From: Pandoraea anapnoica | Lineage (GTDB): Bacteria > Pseudomonadota > Gammaproteobacteria > Burkholderiales > Burkholderiaceae | Assembly: GCF_902459765.1 (NCBI RefSeq) | Contig: NZ_CABPSP010000004.1 | Coordinates: 248,001 to 312,000 of the forward strand | Reading direction: 5' to 3' | DNA length: 64,000 nt | Shown: positions 20,651 through 30,400 of the stretch, one piece after another | Layout: each line of letters starts with the position of its first letter | Position numbering within the stretch: position 1 is the stretch's first letter | Notes under the pieces: model-generated | The model's database searches: none | The model's input: only the letters and a program-made list of their open reading frames with translations | Told to the model about the DNA's origin: nothing | Program-made: the position numbers and the translations under genes

Positions 20651-21685
20651 ATGGTGTTTTCTTCCAAGCGCTCCAAGCTTTCCCGGCTGGCCGGCCACGT
20701 CCGCGTCGCGACGCTCTCCCTGCTGGCAGCCGCCGTACTCCCGCTGACGTTCTCGTCCGCCCACGCGGGCACGGTCATCGTGCTCGACTCGGGGGCCGCG
20801 CAGCTTTCCCTCATCGATCAGGCGTCACACAAGGTCATTGGCACGATGCCCACGGGCAAAGAGCCGCATCACCTGATGATTACGCCCGACAAGCGCTCGC
20901 TGATCGTGGCCAATTCGGTCTCGAACAGCCTGATGTTCCTCGATCCGAACACCGGCAAGTTCCAGCGTCAGGTCGTGGACATCGACGATCCCTACCAGCT
21001 CGGCTTCTCGCCCGACCACAAGTGGTTCGTGACGGCGGCATTGCGTCTGGATCGTGTCGATCTGTATCACTATGACGGTGAAAACGTCACGGTCGCCAAG
21101 CGCATTCCGCTGGCCAAGACCCCGAGCCACATGACCTTCTCGTCCGACAGCAAGACGGTGTTCGTCACGCTTCAGGACTCGGGCGAGCTGGCCGCCATCG
21201 ACCTGGCGACGCAAACGGTGAAATGGCGCATGCCGGTCGGCAAGACCCCCGCAGGCCTGTGGATGACGCCCGGCGACAAGTATCTGCTCGTCGGCATGAC
21301 GGGCGAGGACGACGTAGCCGTGGTCGACTGGCGCGCGCAGAAGGTCGTCAAGCGCATTCAGACCGGCCGTGGCGCACACAACTTCCGCTCCCTGTCCGAC
21401 GGACGCCATATCGCAGTGAGCAACCGCGTGGAAAGCACCATCAGCATTCTCGATTACGAGTCGCTGACCAAGGTGGCCGACCTCACCGGTCTGATGCCGG
21501 GACCGGACGATATGGAATTGTCCGCAGATAAACGTTATCTTTGGGTAACGTTCCGATTTGCCCGCCACGTTGGCGTGATCGACCTGACGACGCGTAAGCT
21601 GGTCGACACCATTGCTGTGAACCGTTCGCCGCACGGCATCTACTTTGCCGACCGCGCACCGGTTCTCTCGCCGAATCCGGACTGA
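20651..21685 (+). CDS. Exported YncE-like beta-propeller protein
   Basis: 344 residues with an N-terminal signal peptide (RVATLSLLAAAVLPLTFSSAHAG) followed by a seven-bladed YVTN/YncE-like propeller. The repeat unit is visible many times: TVIVLDSGAAQLSLIDQASHKVIGTMPTGKEPHHLMITPDKRSLIVANS, then HMTFSSDSKTVFVTLQDSGELAAIDLATQTVKWRMPVGKTPAGLWMTPGDKYLLVG, and so on. Such proteins are periplasmic and usually bind ligands or partner with redox enzymes. The sterol-desaturase-like gene starts 12 bases after its stop, so the two are almost certainly co-transcribed. Confidence 0.85.
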   Translation: MVFSSKRSKLSRLAGHVRVATLSLLAAAVLPLTFSSAHAGTVIVLDSGAAQLSLIDQASHKVIGTMPTGKEPHHLMITPDKRSLIVANSVSNSLMFLDPNTGKFQRQVVDIDDPYQLGFSPDHKWFVTAALRLDRVDLYHYDGENVTVAKRIPLAKTPSHMTFSSDSKTVFVTLQDSGELAAIDLATQTVKWRMPVGKTPAGLWMTPGDKYLLVGMTGEDDVAVVDWRAQKVVKRIQTGRGAHNFRSLSDGRHIAVSNRVESTISILDYESLTKVADLTGLMPGPDDMELSADKRYLWVTFRFARHVGVIDLTTRKLVDTIAVNRSPHGIYFADRAPVLSPNPD

Positions 21686-21697
21686 CAAGGCCGATAG

Positions 21698-22702
21698 ATG
21701 ATTCAGGAAGCCCTCAATTTCGTCGATAGCGGCATCTCCGCCGTCCAGACACTCGTCTATGTCGATGTGGTGCAGCCGCTGCTGTTCCATTTCAATCTGA
21801 TGGGTTACGACGACGATATCTACGACGCCCTTTATCTGGTGATCATCGGCGTATTGCAGGTCGGGCTGACGTATGTGCTGTTGCGTCCGCTCGAAGCGCT
21901 GCGTCCGATCGAGCAGTGGCAAGACCGCAAGCAGGTCCGAGCGGACGTCATCTACACGTGGATCGCCAAGCTCGGCATTCTGAATCTGCTGTTCTTCGTG
22001 GTGTTGCAGCCGGTCTTTAACGACTTGCAGAGCCAGATGGTGATTCACGGGCTGCCCAGCGTCGATCTGGACGGGCTGTTGCCCGGCGTGACCGACCAGC
22101 CCATCGTGTCGTTCCTGCTGTATCTGACGGTGCTCGACTTCGCGGGCTATTGGTATCACCGCTGGCAGCATCGCTTCGGCGTGTGGTGGGAGTTGCATGC
22201 CGTGCATCACAGCCAGCAGCAGATGTCGCTGTGGTCGGACGACCGCAACCACTTCCTCGACGACATCGTGCAGGCCGCGTTCTTCGCCGCGATCGCTCTG
22301 TTCATCGGCGTGCAGCCAGCACAGTACGTCGTGCTGGTGGCCGTGGGCAACTTCCTGCAAAGCGTGCAGCACGTCAACGCCCGCCTGCCGTACGGCCCTG
22401 TGCTCGAACGCCTGATCGTGAGCCCAACGTTCCATCGTCGCCATCACGCCATTGGCTATGGCCACGAAGGCACGCGCTATGGCTGCAACTTCGGTGTGCT
22501 CTTCCCGTGGTGGGATATGCTGTTCCGCACGGCATCGTGGGAAAAAACCGTGGAGCCGACCGGTATTCGCGACCAGTTGCCTGCCCCGGCAGGACGTTCG
22601 CGCCGCTACGGTCTGGGCGTCGTTGCCCAGCAGGTCCGTGCCTTCGGCCGCATCATCAAACGTCTCGCTCCGCGCCGTACGTCGCCCCGTCAGCCAGTCT
22701 GA
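21698..22702 (+). CDS. Sterol desaturase / fatty acid hydroxylase family membrane protein
   Basis: 334 residues with several hydrophobic helices (ALYLVIIGVLQVGLTYVLL; LGILNLLFFVVLQPVF; VSFLLYLTVLDFAGYWY). The diiron histidine motifs of the FA-hydroxylase superfamily are all present: HRWQH, HAVHHS and HRRHH, plus a later HEGTRYGCNFG. It hydroxylates or desaturates a lipid in the inner membrane; the substrate is unknown. It is the second gene of the pair with the propeller protein, which may deliver or sense the product (inference). The 3' end is Arg-rich and basic. Confidence 0.87.
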   Translation: MIQEALNFVDSGISAVQTLVYVDVVQPLLFHFNLMGYDDDIYDALYLVIIGVLQVGLTYVLLRPLEALRPIEQWQDRKQVRADVIYTWIAKLGILNLLFFVVLQPVFNDLQSQMVIHGLPSVDLDGLLPGVTDQPIVSFLLYLTVLDFAGYWYHRWQHRFGVWWELHAVHHSQQQMSLWSDDRNHFLDDIVQAAFFAAIALFIGVQPAQYVVLVAVGNFLQSVQHVNARLPYGPVLERLIVSPTFHRRHHAIGYGHEGTRYGCNFGVLFPWWDMLFRTASWEKTVEPTGIRDQLPAPAGRSRRYGLGVVAQQVRAFGRIIKRLAPRRTSPRQPV

Positions 22703-22754
22703 ACCGCGTTCCCGGCGTGGAAAGGCTTCCGGCCCCTTACCGGCAAGCCCCTCA

Positions 22755-22769
22755 GTAACACGATGTAAC
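22755..22769. promoter_or_regulatory. Direct repeat GTAACACGATGTAAC, response-regulator-like site 1
   Basis: GTAAC repeated with a ten-base period, the head-to-tail spacing bound by OmpR/PhoB-family response regulators. A second copy lies 149 bases downstream. Both precede the RND operon. Confidence 0.5.
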
Positions 22770-22903
22770 AGGGGGACGACAGCCGTCCCTCTGCTTCCCA
22801 AGCGCCTTCTCGCTTACCCCTTTCCTCCGCGACCTCCTTGTCTCGACAGACTTTCATGGGGTTTGTCGACCCGACGTCGCCCGACCATTTCGAACAGCCG
22901 CAG

Positions 22904-22918
22904 GTAACACGCCGTAAC
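22904..22918. promoter_or_regulatory. Direct repeat GTAACACGCCGTAAC, response-regulator-like site 2
   Basis: Identical to site 1 in 13 of 15 positions, with both GTAAC half-sites and the ACG between them kept. It lies 130 bases before the adaptor start codon. Confidence 0.5.
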
Positions 22919-22979
22919 GTCGGGTATCCGTTCGCATCGCCAAAACCGGCATGCCCCTAGCTAGACTGCTAAGCGTGGT

Positions 22980-23020
22980 CTCCCCGGTGGGCCGGGGAGC
23001 TTCCCGGCATGCTCGCCGGG
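22980..23020 (+). other. Tandem GC hairpins in the operon leader
   Basis: An eight-pair stem with TGGG loop (22980-22999) is followed three bases later by a six-pair stem with ATGCTC loop (23003-23020), ending 13 bases before the start codon ATG 23034. This could hold back translation or act as an attenuator, but no U-run is present. Confidence 0.4.
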
Positions 23021-23033
23021 CGGAGAGGCAAAG

Positions 23034-24270
23034 ATGGAAAATACGTCGAATACAGCGGCGTCACCCCAGGAAACGAAACCCCCGAAGCGACGTCGCACGG
23101 CGCTCTGGATCGGCATTGTCATCCTCGTACTGGTGGCATGGGTCGCATGGCATCTGCTGCATCGTCCGGCGGCCAAGCGCGGCGCGCAGCCGCAAATCGT
23201 CTCCGTCGCCAAGGTCGCTTACGGCGAAATGCCGGTCACAATCACCTCGCTCGGCACTGTCACCCCCGAAGCGACGGTGACAGTGTTGCCGCAGTTGAGC
23301 GGCTACCTTACGCAGGTCGGCTATCAGGAGGGACAGGACGTCAAGCAGGGCCAGTTCCTCGCCCAGATCGACCCCCGTCAGTACGAAATCAGCAAGGAAC
23401 AGGCGCAGGCGCAACTGGCCAAGGACCGCGCAGCACTCGCGCAGGCAAAGGCCGATCTGGCCCGCTACACCCAGCTTCACGAGCAAAAGTCGATTGCCGA
23501 GCAGACGTTCGTCGACCAGCAATTCACGGTTGCACAGGACGAAGCCGCCGTGAAAGCCGATCTGGCCAACATCAAACAATACGAACTCGATCTGACGTAC
23601 TGCCGCATCACTGCACCGGTATCGGGGCGTGTCGGTCTGCGCCTGGTCGACCCGGGCAACTACGTCACCGCGACGAGCACGACGGGCATCGCGGTCATTA
23701 CCAGCATCAAGCCCACGACCGTCGAGTTCACCGTCGCTCAGAACGCCCTGCCCGCCGTCATGAAGCGCTACCGCACCGGCGAGCCGCTGGCGGTCACCGC
23801 GTACTCCAGCGACAACCAGGAGCAACTCGCGACCGGTACGCTCTACGCCGTGAGTAACCAGATGGCGACGGCGACCGGCACGGTCACACTGCGCGCGCGC
23901 TTTGCGAACGACGACGAAGTGCTGTTCCCGCAGGAGTTCGTCAACGTGAAGCTGCTCGTCGACACGATGCGGCACGCCGGGCGACTTCGTCTACGTGGTT
24001 ACGCCGCAAAATACCGCGTCGTTGCGCAAGGTCACGATCGGGCCGAGCGACGGTAAGCACACAGTCATTACCGCGGGCCTCAAAGCCGATGAGACGGTGG
24101 TCACGGACGGTATGGACCGGCTCAGCGACGGTGCGCACATCGCCCTTCCCTCGACGGCGAGCGGCGCGAGCGCGGCGGCATCGACGGGACCGTCCACCGA
24201 GCGTCATGGCGGGCATCGCGGAGCGAACGCTTCGGGTGCATCGGCGGCATCGGGCCCTTCCGCCCAATGA
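23034..24270 (+). pseudogene. mdtA: MdtA-type RND adaptor (membrane fusion protein), frameshifted
   Basis: The first frame (23034 to about 23970) encodes a normal adaptor: cytoplasmic tail, TM helix (LWIGIVILVLVAWVAWHLL), lipoyl half-motif (VTVLPQLSGYLTQVGYQEGQDVKQGQFLAQID), alpha-hairpin, second lipoyl half (YCRITAPVSGRVGLRLVDPGNYV) and beta-barrel up to FVNVKLLVDTMR. There the frame changes. The remaining family sequence (PGDFVYVVTPQNTASLRKVTIGP ... VVTDGMDRLSDGAHIALP) continues in another frame to the stop at 24268-24270. About 12-13 residues expected between the two (the VVxPTAAVQRG strand) are missing, so a deletion of 3n+2 bases is indicated, plausibly 38. The unshifted product would end at 24056 with a nonsense tail, lacking the membrane-proximal domain. 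Confidence 0.8.
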
Positions 24271-24313
24271 CTCGGGTGCCCCGGTCTGATCCCACGTCGA
24301 CAAGCGCCCGCCC

Positions 24314-27300
24314 ATGAACTTTTCGCGAATCTTCATCCTGCGCCCGGTCGCGACCTGGCTGCTGATGATCGCGCTCGTGCTGATCGGCCTCGTGGCGGTA
24401 CGGGTGTTGCCGGTGTCGTCGCTGCCGAGCGTCGACTACCCGACCATACAGGTGCAGACGTTTTACCCGGGCGCGAGTCCGTCGGTGATGGCGACGACCG
24501 TCACCGCGCCGCTTGAAGTGCAGCTCGGCCAGATTCCCGGCCTGCAACAGATGATCTCGTACAGCGCGGAAGGATCGTCCGTCATCACGCTGCAATTCGA
24601 TCTGGCGCTCAATCTGGACGTCGCTCAGCAGAACGTGCAACAGGCGATCAACGCCGCGAACAGCCTGCTGCCGAGCGGACTGCCTGCACCGCCGACCTAT
24701 GCCAAAGTCAACCCGGCCGACCAGCCGATCATGACGCTGGCCGTCACGTCGTCCACGCTGTCGCTCACGCAATTGCAGGACGCCGCCAACAACCGGCTCG
24801 CCGCGAAAATCTCGCAGGTGGCAGGCGTCGGTTTCGTCACGCTCGCGGGCGGCAACGTGCCCGCGGTGCGCGTGGAAGCCGATCCGCAGAAGCTCGCCGC
24901 GTACGGCCTGAATCTGGACGACCTGCGCACGCTGCTCGCGAACGTCAACGTCAGCCAGCCGAAGGGCAACTTCGACGGCCCCGAACTCGATTACACGCTC
25001 GACGCCAACGACCAGATTACCGACCCGCAGGACTATTTGGACTCGGTCATCGCCTATCAGAACGGCAACCCCGTCTATTTGCGCGACGTGGCGCACGTCG
25101 CCAAGGCCGCGCAGGATGTCGAGCGCGGCGCATGGCTGAACAAGACCCCGGCTATTGTGCTGAACGTGCAACGCCAGCCCGGCGCAAACGTCATCGCCAC
25201 CGTGGATCAGATCAAGCGGGCGCTGCCGCAACTGGAAGCCACCCTGCCCGCCGGTATGAAGGTCAGCGTCGTCTCGGACAGCACCGGCGTGATCCGCGCG
25301 TCGGTCAGCGACGCCGCGTTCGAACTCGTGCTCGCCGTGGTGCTCGTGGTGGCCGTGATCTTCGTCTTCCTGCGCAACGTTCCGGCCACTGTCATCCCGA
25401 GCATTTCAGTGCCCGTCTCGCTGATCGCCACGCTCGCGGTCATGTACGAGCTGGGGTACTCGATCGACAATCTCTCGCTTATGGCGCTCATCATCGCCAC
25501 GGGCTTCGTGGTCGACGACTCCATCGTCATGATCGAGAACGTCGTGCGCTATCTCGAAGCGGGCATGGCGCCGCTGGAAGCCGCGCTGGCGGGCGCTGGA
25601 CAGATCGGCTTCACGATCATGTCGCTGACGATCTCGCTGATCGCGGTGCTGATTCCGCTGTTGTTCATGGGCGGCGTGATCGGACGCCTGTTCGGCGAAT
25701 TCGCCGTGACGCTCGCCGTTACCATTGTGATATCGGCCATCGTGTCGCTCACCGTGGTGCCGATGCTTTGCGCGCGCATGCTCCGGGCGCAGGAAGCGCG
25801 CCATCCGAGTCGCTTCGAGCGGGTGAGCGAGCGGGTGTTCGACAAAACGCTGGCCGCCTACGAGCGCGGACTGAACTGGGTGCTCGACCATCAGTTCCTG
25901 ACACTGATGGTCGCGCTCGTCACGGTGGCACTCACCGTCGTGCTGTACGTTGTGATCCCGAAGGGCCTTTTCCCCGTGCAGGATGTCGGGGTACTGCAGG
26001 GCATCACGGTGGCGGACAACTCGGTCTCCTACGCCGCGATGGTCAGGCGACAGGCGGCGCTGGCCGACGTCGTCCTGCAAGACCCGGACGTGACGTCCAT
26101 CACCTCCTACGTCGGCATCGACGGGATCAACACCACGCTCAACAACGGCCGGTTCCTCATCAACCTGAAGGCACGGGACGACCGCGCCGAGAGCGCCGTC
26201 GAGATTGGCCGTCGGCTTCAGCAAGCCACGGCGAAGGTGCCCGGTATCCGGCTTTATGTGCAGCCAGCGCAGGATCTGACGCTCGACACCACCGTCTCGC
26301 CCAACCAATACAAGTTTGTAATGCGCGGCCCGGATCAGGCGACGCTCGCGCAATACGTCCCGCCGCTGATCGCCCGGATGAAACAGATTTCGTCGATCAC
26401 GGACGTAGCCAGCGACCTCGATACGAGCGGTCTGTCGATTCGGGTGGAGGTCAACCGTCAGCTCGCGGCACGCTACGGCATTACGCCCGCGACCATCGAC
26501 AACGCGCTATACGACGCTCTCGGCCAGCGCATTGTGTCGACGATCTTCGAGCAGTCGGCGCAGTACCGCGTGATCCTCGTGGCGAAGCCCGAGTCGCTCA
26601 ACTCCATCCAGTCGCTCGGCACGATTTATCTGCCGAGCCAAACGAGTTCGAGCGGACAGGTGCCGCTCTCAGCCATCGCGTCGCTCAAGGTGGTTCGCAC
26701 GCCGCTCGCGATCAGTCACCTCCAGCAATTCCCGGCGGTCACGGTGTCGTTCAATCTCGCGCCGGAGGCCTCGCTGTCGAGCGCCGTGAAGGAGATTCGC
26801 AGCGCTCAGCAGGCGGTGCATCTGCCGCCCTCGATTGCCTCGTCGTTCCAGGGCGCGGCACAGGCGTTCGAAGATTCGCTCTCCAGCGAGGTCTACCTGC
26901 TCGTGGCCGCACTGGTCGCCGTCTACATCGTGCTCGGCGTGCTGTACGAGAGCTTCATCCATCCGGTCACCATTCTGTCGACGCTGCCGTCGGCCGGGAT
27001 CGGCGCGCTGCTCGCGCTGATGCTCACGGGAAGCGATCTCGATGTGATCGGCATCATCGGCATCGTGCTGCTGATCGGGATCGTCAAGAAGAACGCCATC
27101 ATGATGGTGGACTTCGCGCTGGACGCCGAACGCACGCATAACAAGCCTCCACGTGAGGCCATCTTCGAAGCATCGCTGCTGCGTTTCCGTCCGATTCTGA
27201 TGACGACGCTTGCCGCCATGCTCGGCGCGTTGCCGATGCTGCTCGGCTCGGGCACGGGGTCGGAGTTGCGGCGGCCGCTGGGGCTCGCGATCATCGGCGG

Positions 27301-27469
27301 TCTGGCGATGAGCCAGTTGCTCACGCTGTTCACCACGCCCGTCATCTATCTGTACTTCGATCGCATGGCCGCGCGGGTCCGTGAACGTCGTGCCGCTAGA
27401 CGCGAACGCCGGGCGAAAGACAGTCAAACGAGAACACCGCCGGACGACGGACCGGGAGGTGCGCCGTGA
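24314..27469 (+). CDS. mdtB: RND efflux permease, MdtB-type
   Basis: 1051 residues, the normal RND length. N-terminal FILRPVATWLLMIALVLIGLVAVRVLPVSSLPSVDYPTIQV is the family start. The proton-relay helix 4 reads TGFVVDDSIVMIENVVRYLE with the Asp pair, and the C-terminal half has the second helix set (VLYESFIHPVTILSTLPSAGIGALLALM; IVKKNAIMMVDFALDAE). In the Mdt pump MdtB and MdtC form a mixed trimer exporting bile salts, novobiocin and similar compounds. It follows the broken adaptor by 43 bases, and its stop overlaps the start of the next permease (GTGA), showing translational coupling. Confidence 0.92.
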   Translation: MNFSRIFILRPVATWLLMIALVLIGLVAVRVLPVSSLPSVDYPTIQVQTFYPGASPSVMATTVTAPLEVQLGQIPGLQQMISYSAEGSSVITLQFDLALNLDVAQQNVQQAINAANSLLPSGLPAPPTYAKVNPADQPIMTLAVTSSTLSLTQLQDAANNRLAAKISQVAGVGFVTLAGGNVPAVRVEADPQKLAAYGLNLDDLRTLLANVNVSQPKGNFDGPELDYTLDANDQITDPQDYLDSVIAYQNGNPVYLRDVAHVAKAAQDVERGAWLNKTPAIVLNVQRQPGANVIATVDQIKRALPQLEATLPAGMKVSVVSDSTGVIRASVSDAAFELVLAVVLVVAVIFVFLRNVPATVIPSISVPVSLIATLAVMYELGYSIDNLSLMALIIATGFVVDDSIVMIENVVRYLEAGMAPLEAALAGAGQIGFTIMSLTISLIAVLIPLLFMGGVIGRLFGEFAVTLAVTIVISAIVSLTVVPMLCARMLRAQEARHPSRFERVSERVFDKTLAAYERGLNWVLDHQFLTLMVALVTVALTVVLYVVIPKGLFPVQDVGVLQGITVADNSVSYAAMVRRQAALADVVLQDPDVTSITSYVGIDGINTTLNNGRFLINLKARDDRAESAVEIGRRLQQATAKVPGIRLYVQPAQDLTLDTTVSPNQYKFVMRGPDQATLAQYVPPLIARMKQISSITDVASDLDTSGLSIRVEVNRQLAARYGITPATIDNALYDALGQRIVSTIFEQSAQYRVILVAKPESLNSIQSLGTIYLPSQTSSSGQVPLSAIASLKVVRTPLAISHLQQFPAVTVSFNLAPEASLSSAVKEIRSAQQAVHLPPSIASSFQGAAQAFEDSLSSEVYLLVAALVAVYIVLGVLYESFIHPVTILSTLPSAGIGALLALMLTGSDLDVIGIIGIVLLIGIVKKNAIMMVDFALDAERTHNKPPREAIFEASLLRFRPILMTTLAAMLGALPMLLGSGTGSELRRPLGLAIIGGLAMSQLLTLFTTPVIYLYFDRMAARVRERRAARRERRAKDSQTRTPPDDGPGGAP

Positions 27470-30400
27470 ACCTCTCGGCGCTCTTCATCAAGCGGCCCGT
27501 TGCGACCACACTCTTAGCGGTCGCGGTGCTGATTTCGGGACTGCTCGCGTATCTGCGCCTACCGGTCGCACCTTTGCCCAACGTCGCGTTCCCGGTGATT
27601 GCGGTGCAAGCGAGCATGGCAGGGGCGAGCCCCGAGGTGATGGCGGCGACGGTGGCCGCCCCGCTGGAGCGACGGCTGGGTGTGATCGCCGACGTCAGCG
27701 AACTCACGTCGACGAGCACCGTCGGCTCCGTCTCGATTCCGGTGGTCTTCGGCCTGAAGCGGGATATCGAAGGCGCCGCGCGCGACGTCGAAGCCGCCAT
27801 TCAGGCCGCGCGGGCCGACCTCCCGAGCACGCTGCGCAGCAACCCGAGCTACCGCAAGTTCAATCCGGCCGATACGCCGGTGATGGTGATCGCACTGACG
27901 TCCGCCACGCTCACTACGGCGCAACTCTACGATTCGGCCGACTCGATCATCCTGCAGCAGTTGTCGCAGGTCGATGGCGTGGGCCAGATCACGGTCGGCG
28001 GCGGTGCGCTGCCCTCGGTGCGCGTCGAACTGGAGCCCGGTAAGCTCAATAGCTACGGCATCGGACTGGAAGACGTTCGGGCCGCCCTCTCCGCCGCCAA
28101 CGCCAACAGCGCCAAAGGTCATCTTGATCAGGGCGACCAGCGTTTCGAAGTCACCTCCAACGACCAGATCAGCAAAGCCGACGGTTACAAGGACCTGGTC
28201 GTCGCGTATCGCAACGGCGCACCTGTGTTGCTCCACGACATTGCCCTCGTGCGCGACAGCAACGAGAACATCCGCAACGCCGGGCTGTTCAACAACAAAC
28301 CCGCTGTGCTCGTCATTGTCTATCCGTCGCCCGGCAGCAATGTGGTCAAGACAGTCACACAGATTCGCCAGATCCTGCCACTCGTCGAAGCCACGCTACC
28401 GCATGACATCAAGGTGGGGGTGGCGCTGGACCGTTCCGTCTCGGTCGAAGCGTCGCTCAAGGACACCGAACGCACACTGATTCTCGCGGTGCTGCTGGTC
28501 ATCGGCGTGGTGTTCGTCTTCCTGCGCTCGGCCAACTCGACGCTGATCCCCGCCGTGGTGCTGCCGCTCTCGATCATCGGCACGTTCGGCCCGATGTACC
28601 TGCTGGGCTACAGCCTCGACAACCTGTCGCTCATGGCGCTCACCATCGGCACCGGCTTCGTCGTGGACGACGCTGTCGTCGTGATGGAGAACATCGTGCG
28701 CCATCTGGAACTGGGCGTGCCGCCGAAGGAGGCCGCCCTGCTCGGCGCAGGCGAAGTCGGTTTCACTGTGCTGTCGATGAGCCTGTCGCTTATCGCCGTC
28801 TTCCTGCCGATTCTGCTCATGCCCGGCATCGTCGGCCTGTTGTTTCATGAGTTCGCGGTCACGCTGTCGATCGCCATTCTGATCTCGATGGTGATCTCGC
28901 TCACTGTCACGCCGACGTTGTGCGCCTACGTGCTCACACGGGAATCGGCGACGTCCGAAGCCCGCTGGTCACAGTGGATCGGCCGTCAGTTCGACCGGTT
29001 CCGCGATGTCTACGCACGCACTCTCGCCGCTGTACTCGACCACGCCGGGCTGGTCGGCCTGGTGATGCTGGGCCTGCTCGTCGGAAATCTATTCTTGTTC
29101 CGCCTGTTGCCCGCGACGTTCTTTCCCGAGCAGGACACCGGCATTCTGATCGGTCAGATCATGGCGGATCAGAGTATCTCGTTCCCGGCCATGCGAAAGA
29201 AGCTGGAACAGTTGCAAACTATTGTGCAGACGGATCCTGCGGTCGCGTCGGTCGCGGGCTTCACCGGCGGACGCTCGCTCAACTCGGCGACCGTCTTCGT
29301 CCAGTTGAAACCGCTGGCCGAGCGTCATTTGTCGGCCGACGCCGTAGTGAACCGGCTGCGGCCCAAGCTCAACGCGGTCTCCGGTGCGCGCTTGTTCCTT
29401 CAGGCGCAGCAGGACCTGCGCATCGGCGGACGCCAGTCGGCCGCCGAGTATCAGTACACATTGACGAGCGACGACGCGCAGGCGCTCTACAAATGGGTGC
29501 CCAAGCTGGTCACAGAACTAGGCAAGCACCGCCAGACGGTGCTCGACGTGAATACGGATCTCCAGCAGAACGGCTTGCAGATGTACATCGACATCCACCG
29601 CCAGATGGCGGCTCGCTTCAACCTGCAACCGAACCAGATCGATAACGTGCTGTACGACGCGTTCGGGCAGCGCACCGTCTCCACGATTTACAACCCGATC
29701 AATCAGTACTTTGTGGTGATGGAAGTCGCACCGCAGTATTGGCAGTACCCGACGTCGCTCGATCAGATCTATCTGAGTACGGCCGCCGGTAACGCGAGCG
29801 GCACCGGGCAGACGCAAATGTCGGGCAAGACCGTGAACGGCACGACCGTGAAGGCGGTCGCATCGGGAACCAATGCCCTGAACGCGAACGCCGTGGCCAA
29901 CCAGCAGAACAACGCCATTTCGAACAGCCGAGGCGGGAATTCGAGCGGCAGTGCAGACAGCACAGCCTCGGAAACCATGGTGCCGCTGAGCGCGCTCGCC
30001 AGCTTCTCGGCGCGTCACACAGCCACGCAGGTCAACCATCAGGGCGGGATGGTGGCCGCCACGATCTCGTTCAACCTCCCGGCGGGTGGTTCGCTGAGTC
30101 AGGCACAGGTCGCCATCGACGACGCTGCACGTGCCATCGGGATGCCTGCGTCGATTCACGGCGCGTTCGCCGGAGCGGCGCAGGCCTTTTCGCAGTCGAT
30201 GGGCACCGTGCCGCTGCTGATCCTCGCGGCGCTCGGCGTCGTCTACATCGTGCTGGGCGTGCTCTACGAGAACACAATCCATCCGCTCACCATCCTCTCG
30301 ACACTGCCGTCGGCCGGCATTGGCGCGACGCTCGCCCTGCTCATCTTCGGCACACCGTTTTCCGTCATCGCGCTGATCGGGATGATTCTGCTGATTGGCA

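Larger units (their letters stand above)
22703..23033. promoter_or_regulatory. Leader/promoter region of the mdtABC-like operon
   Basis: 331 bases without a credible gene. It contains two copies of a GTAAC-N5-GTAAC direct repeat (listed separately) and, just before the ribosome site AGAGG, two consecutive GC-rich hairpins: 22980-22999 (CTCCCCGG/CCGGGGAG) and 23003-23020 (CCCGGC/GCCGGG). Confidence 0.55.

Noticed and set aside
20825-22801. Long minus-strand frame (658 codons) opposite the propeller and desaturase genes
   Set aside because: It lies fully antisense to two recognisable proteins and has no domain pattern; long antisense frames are common in high-GC DNA.
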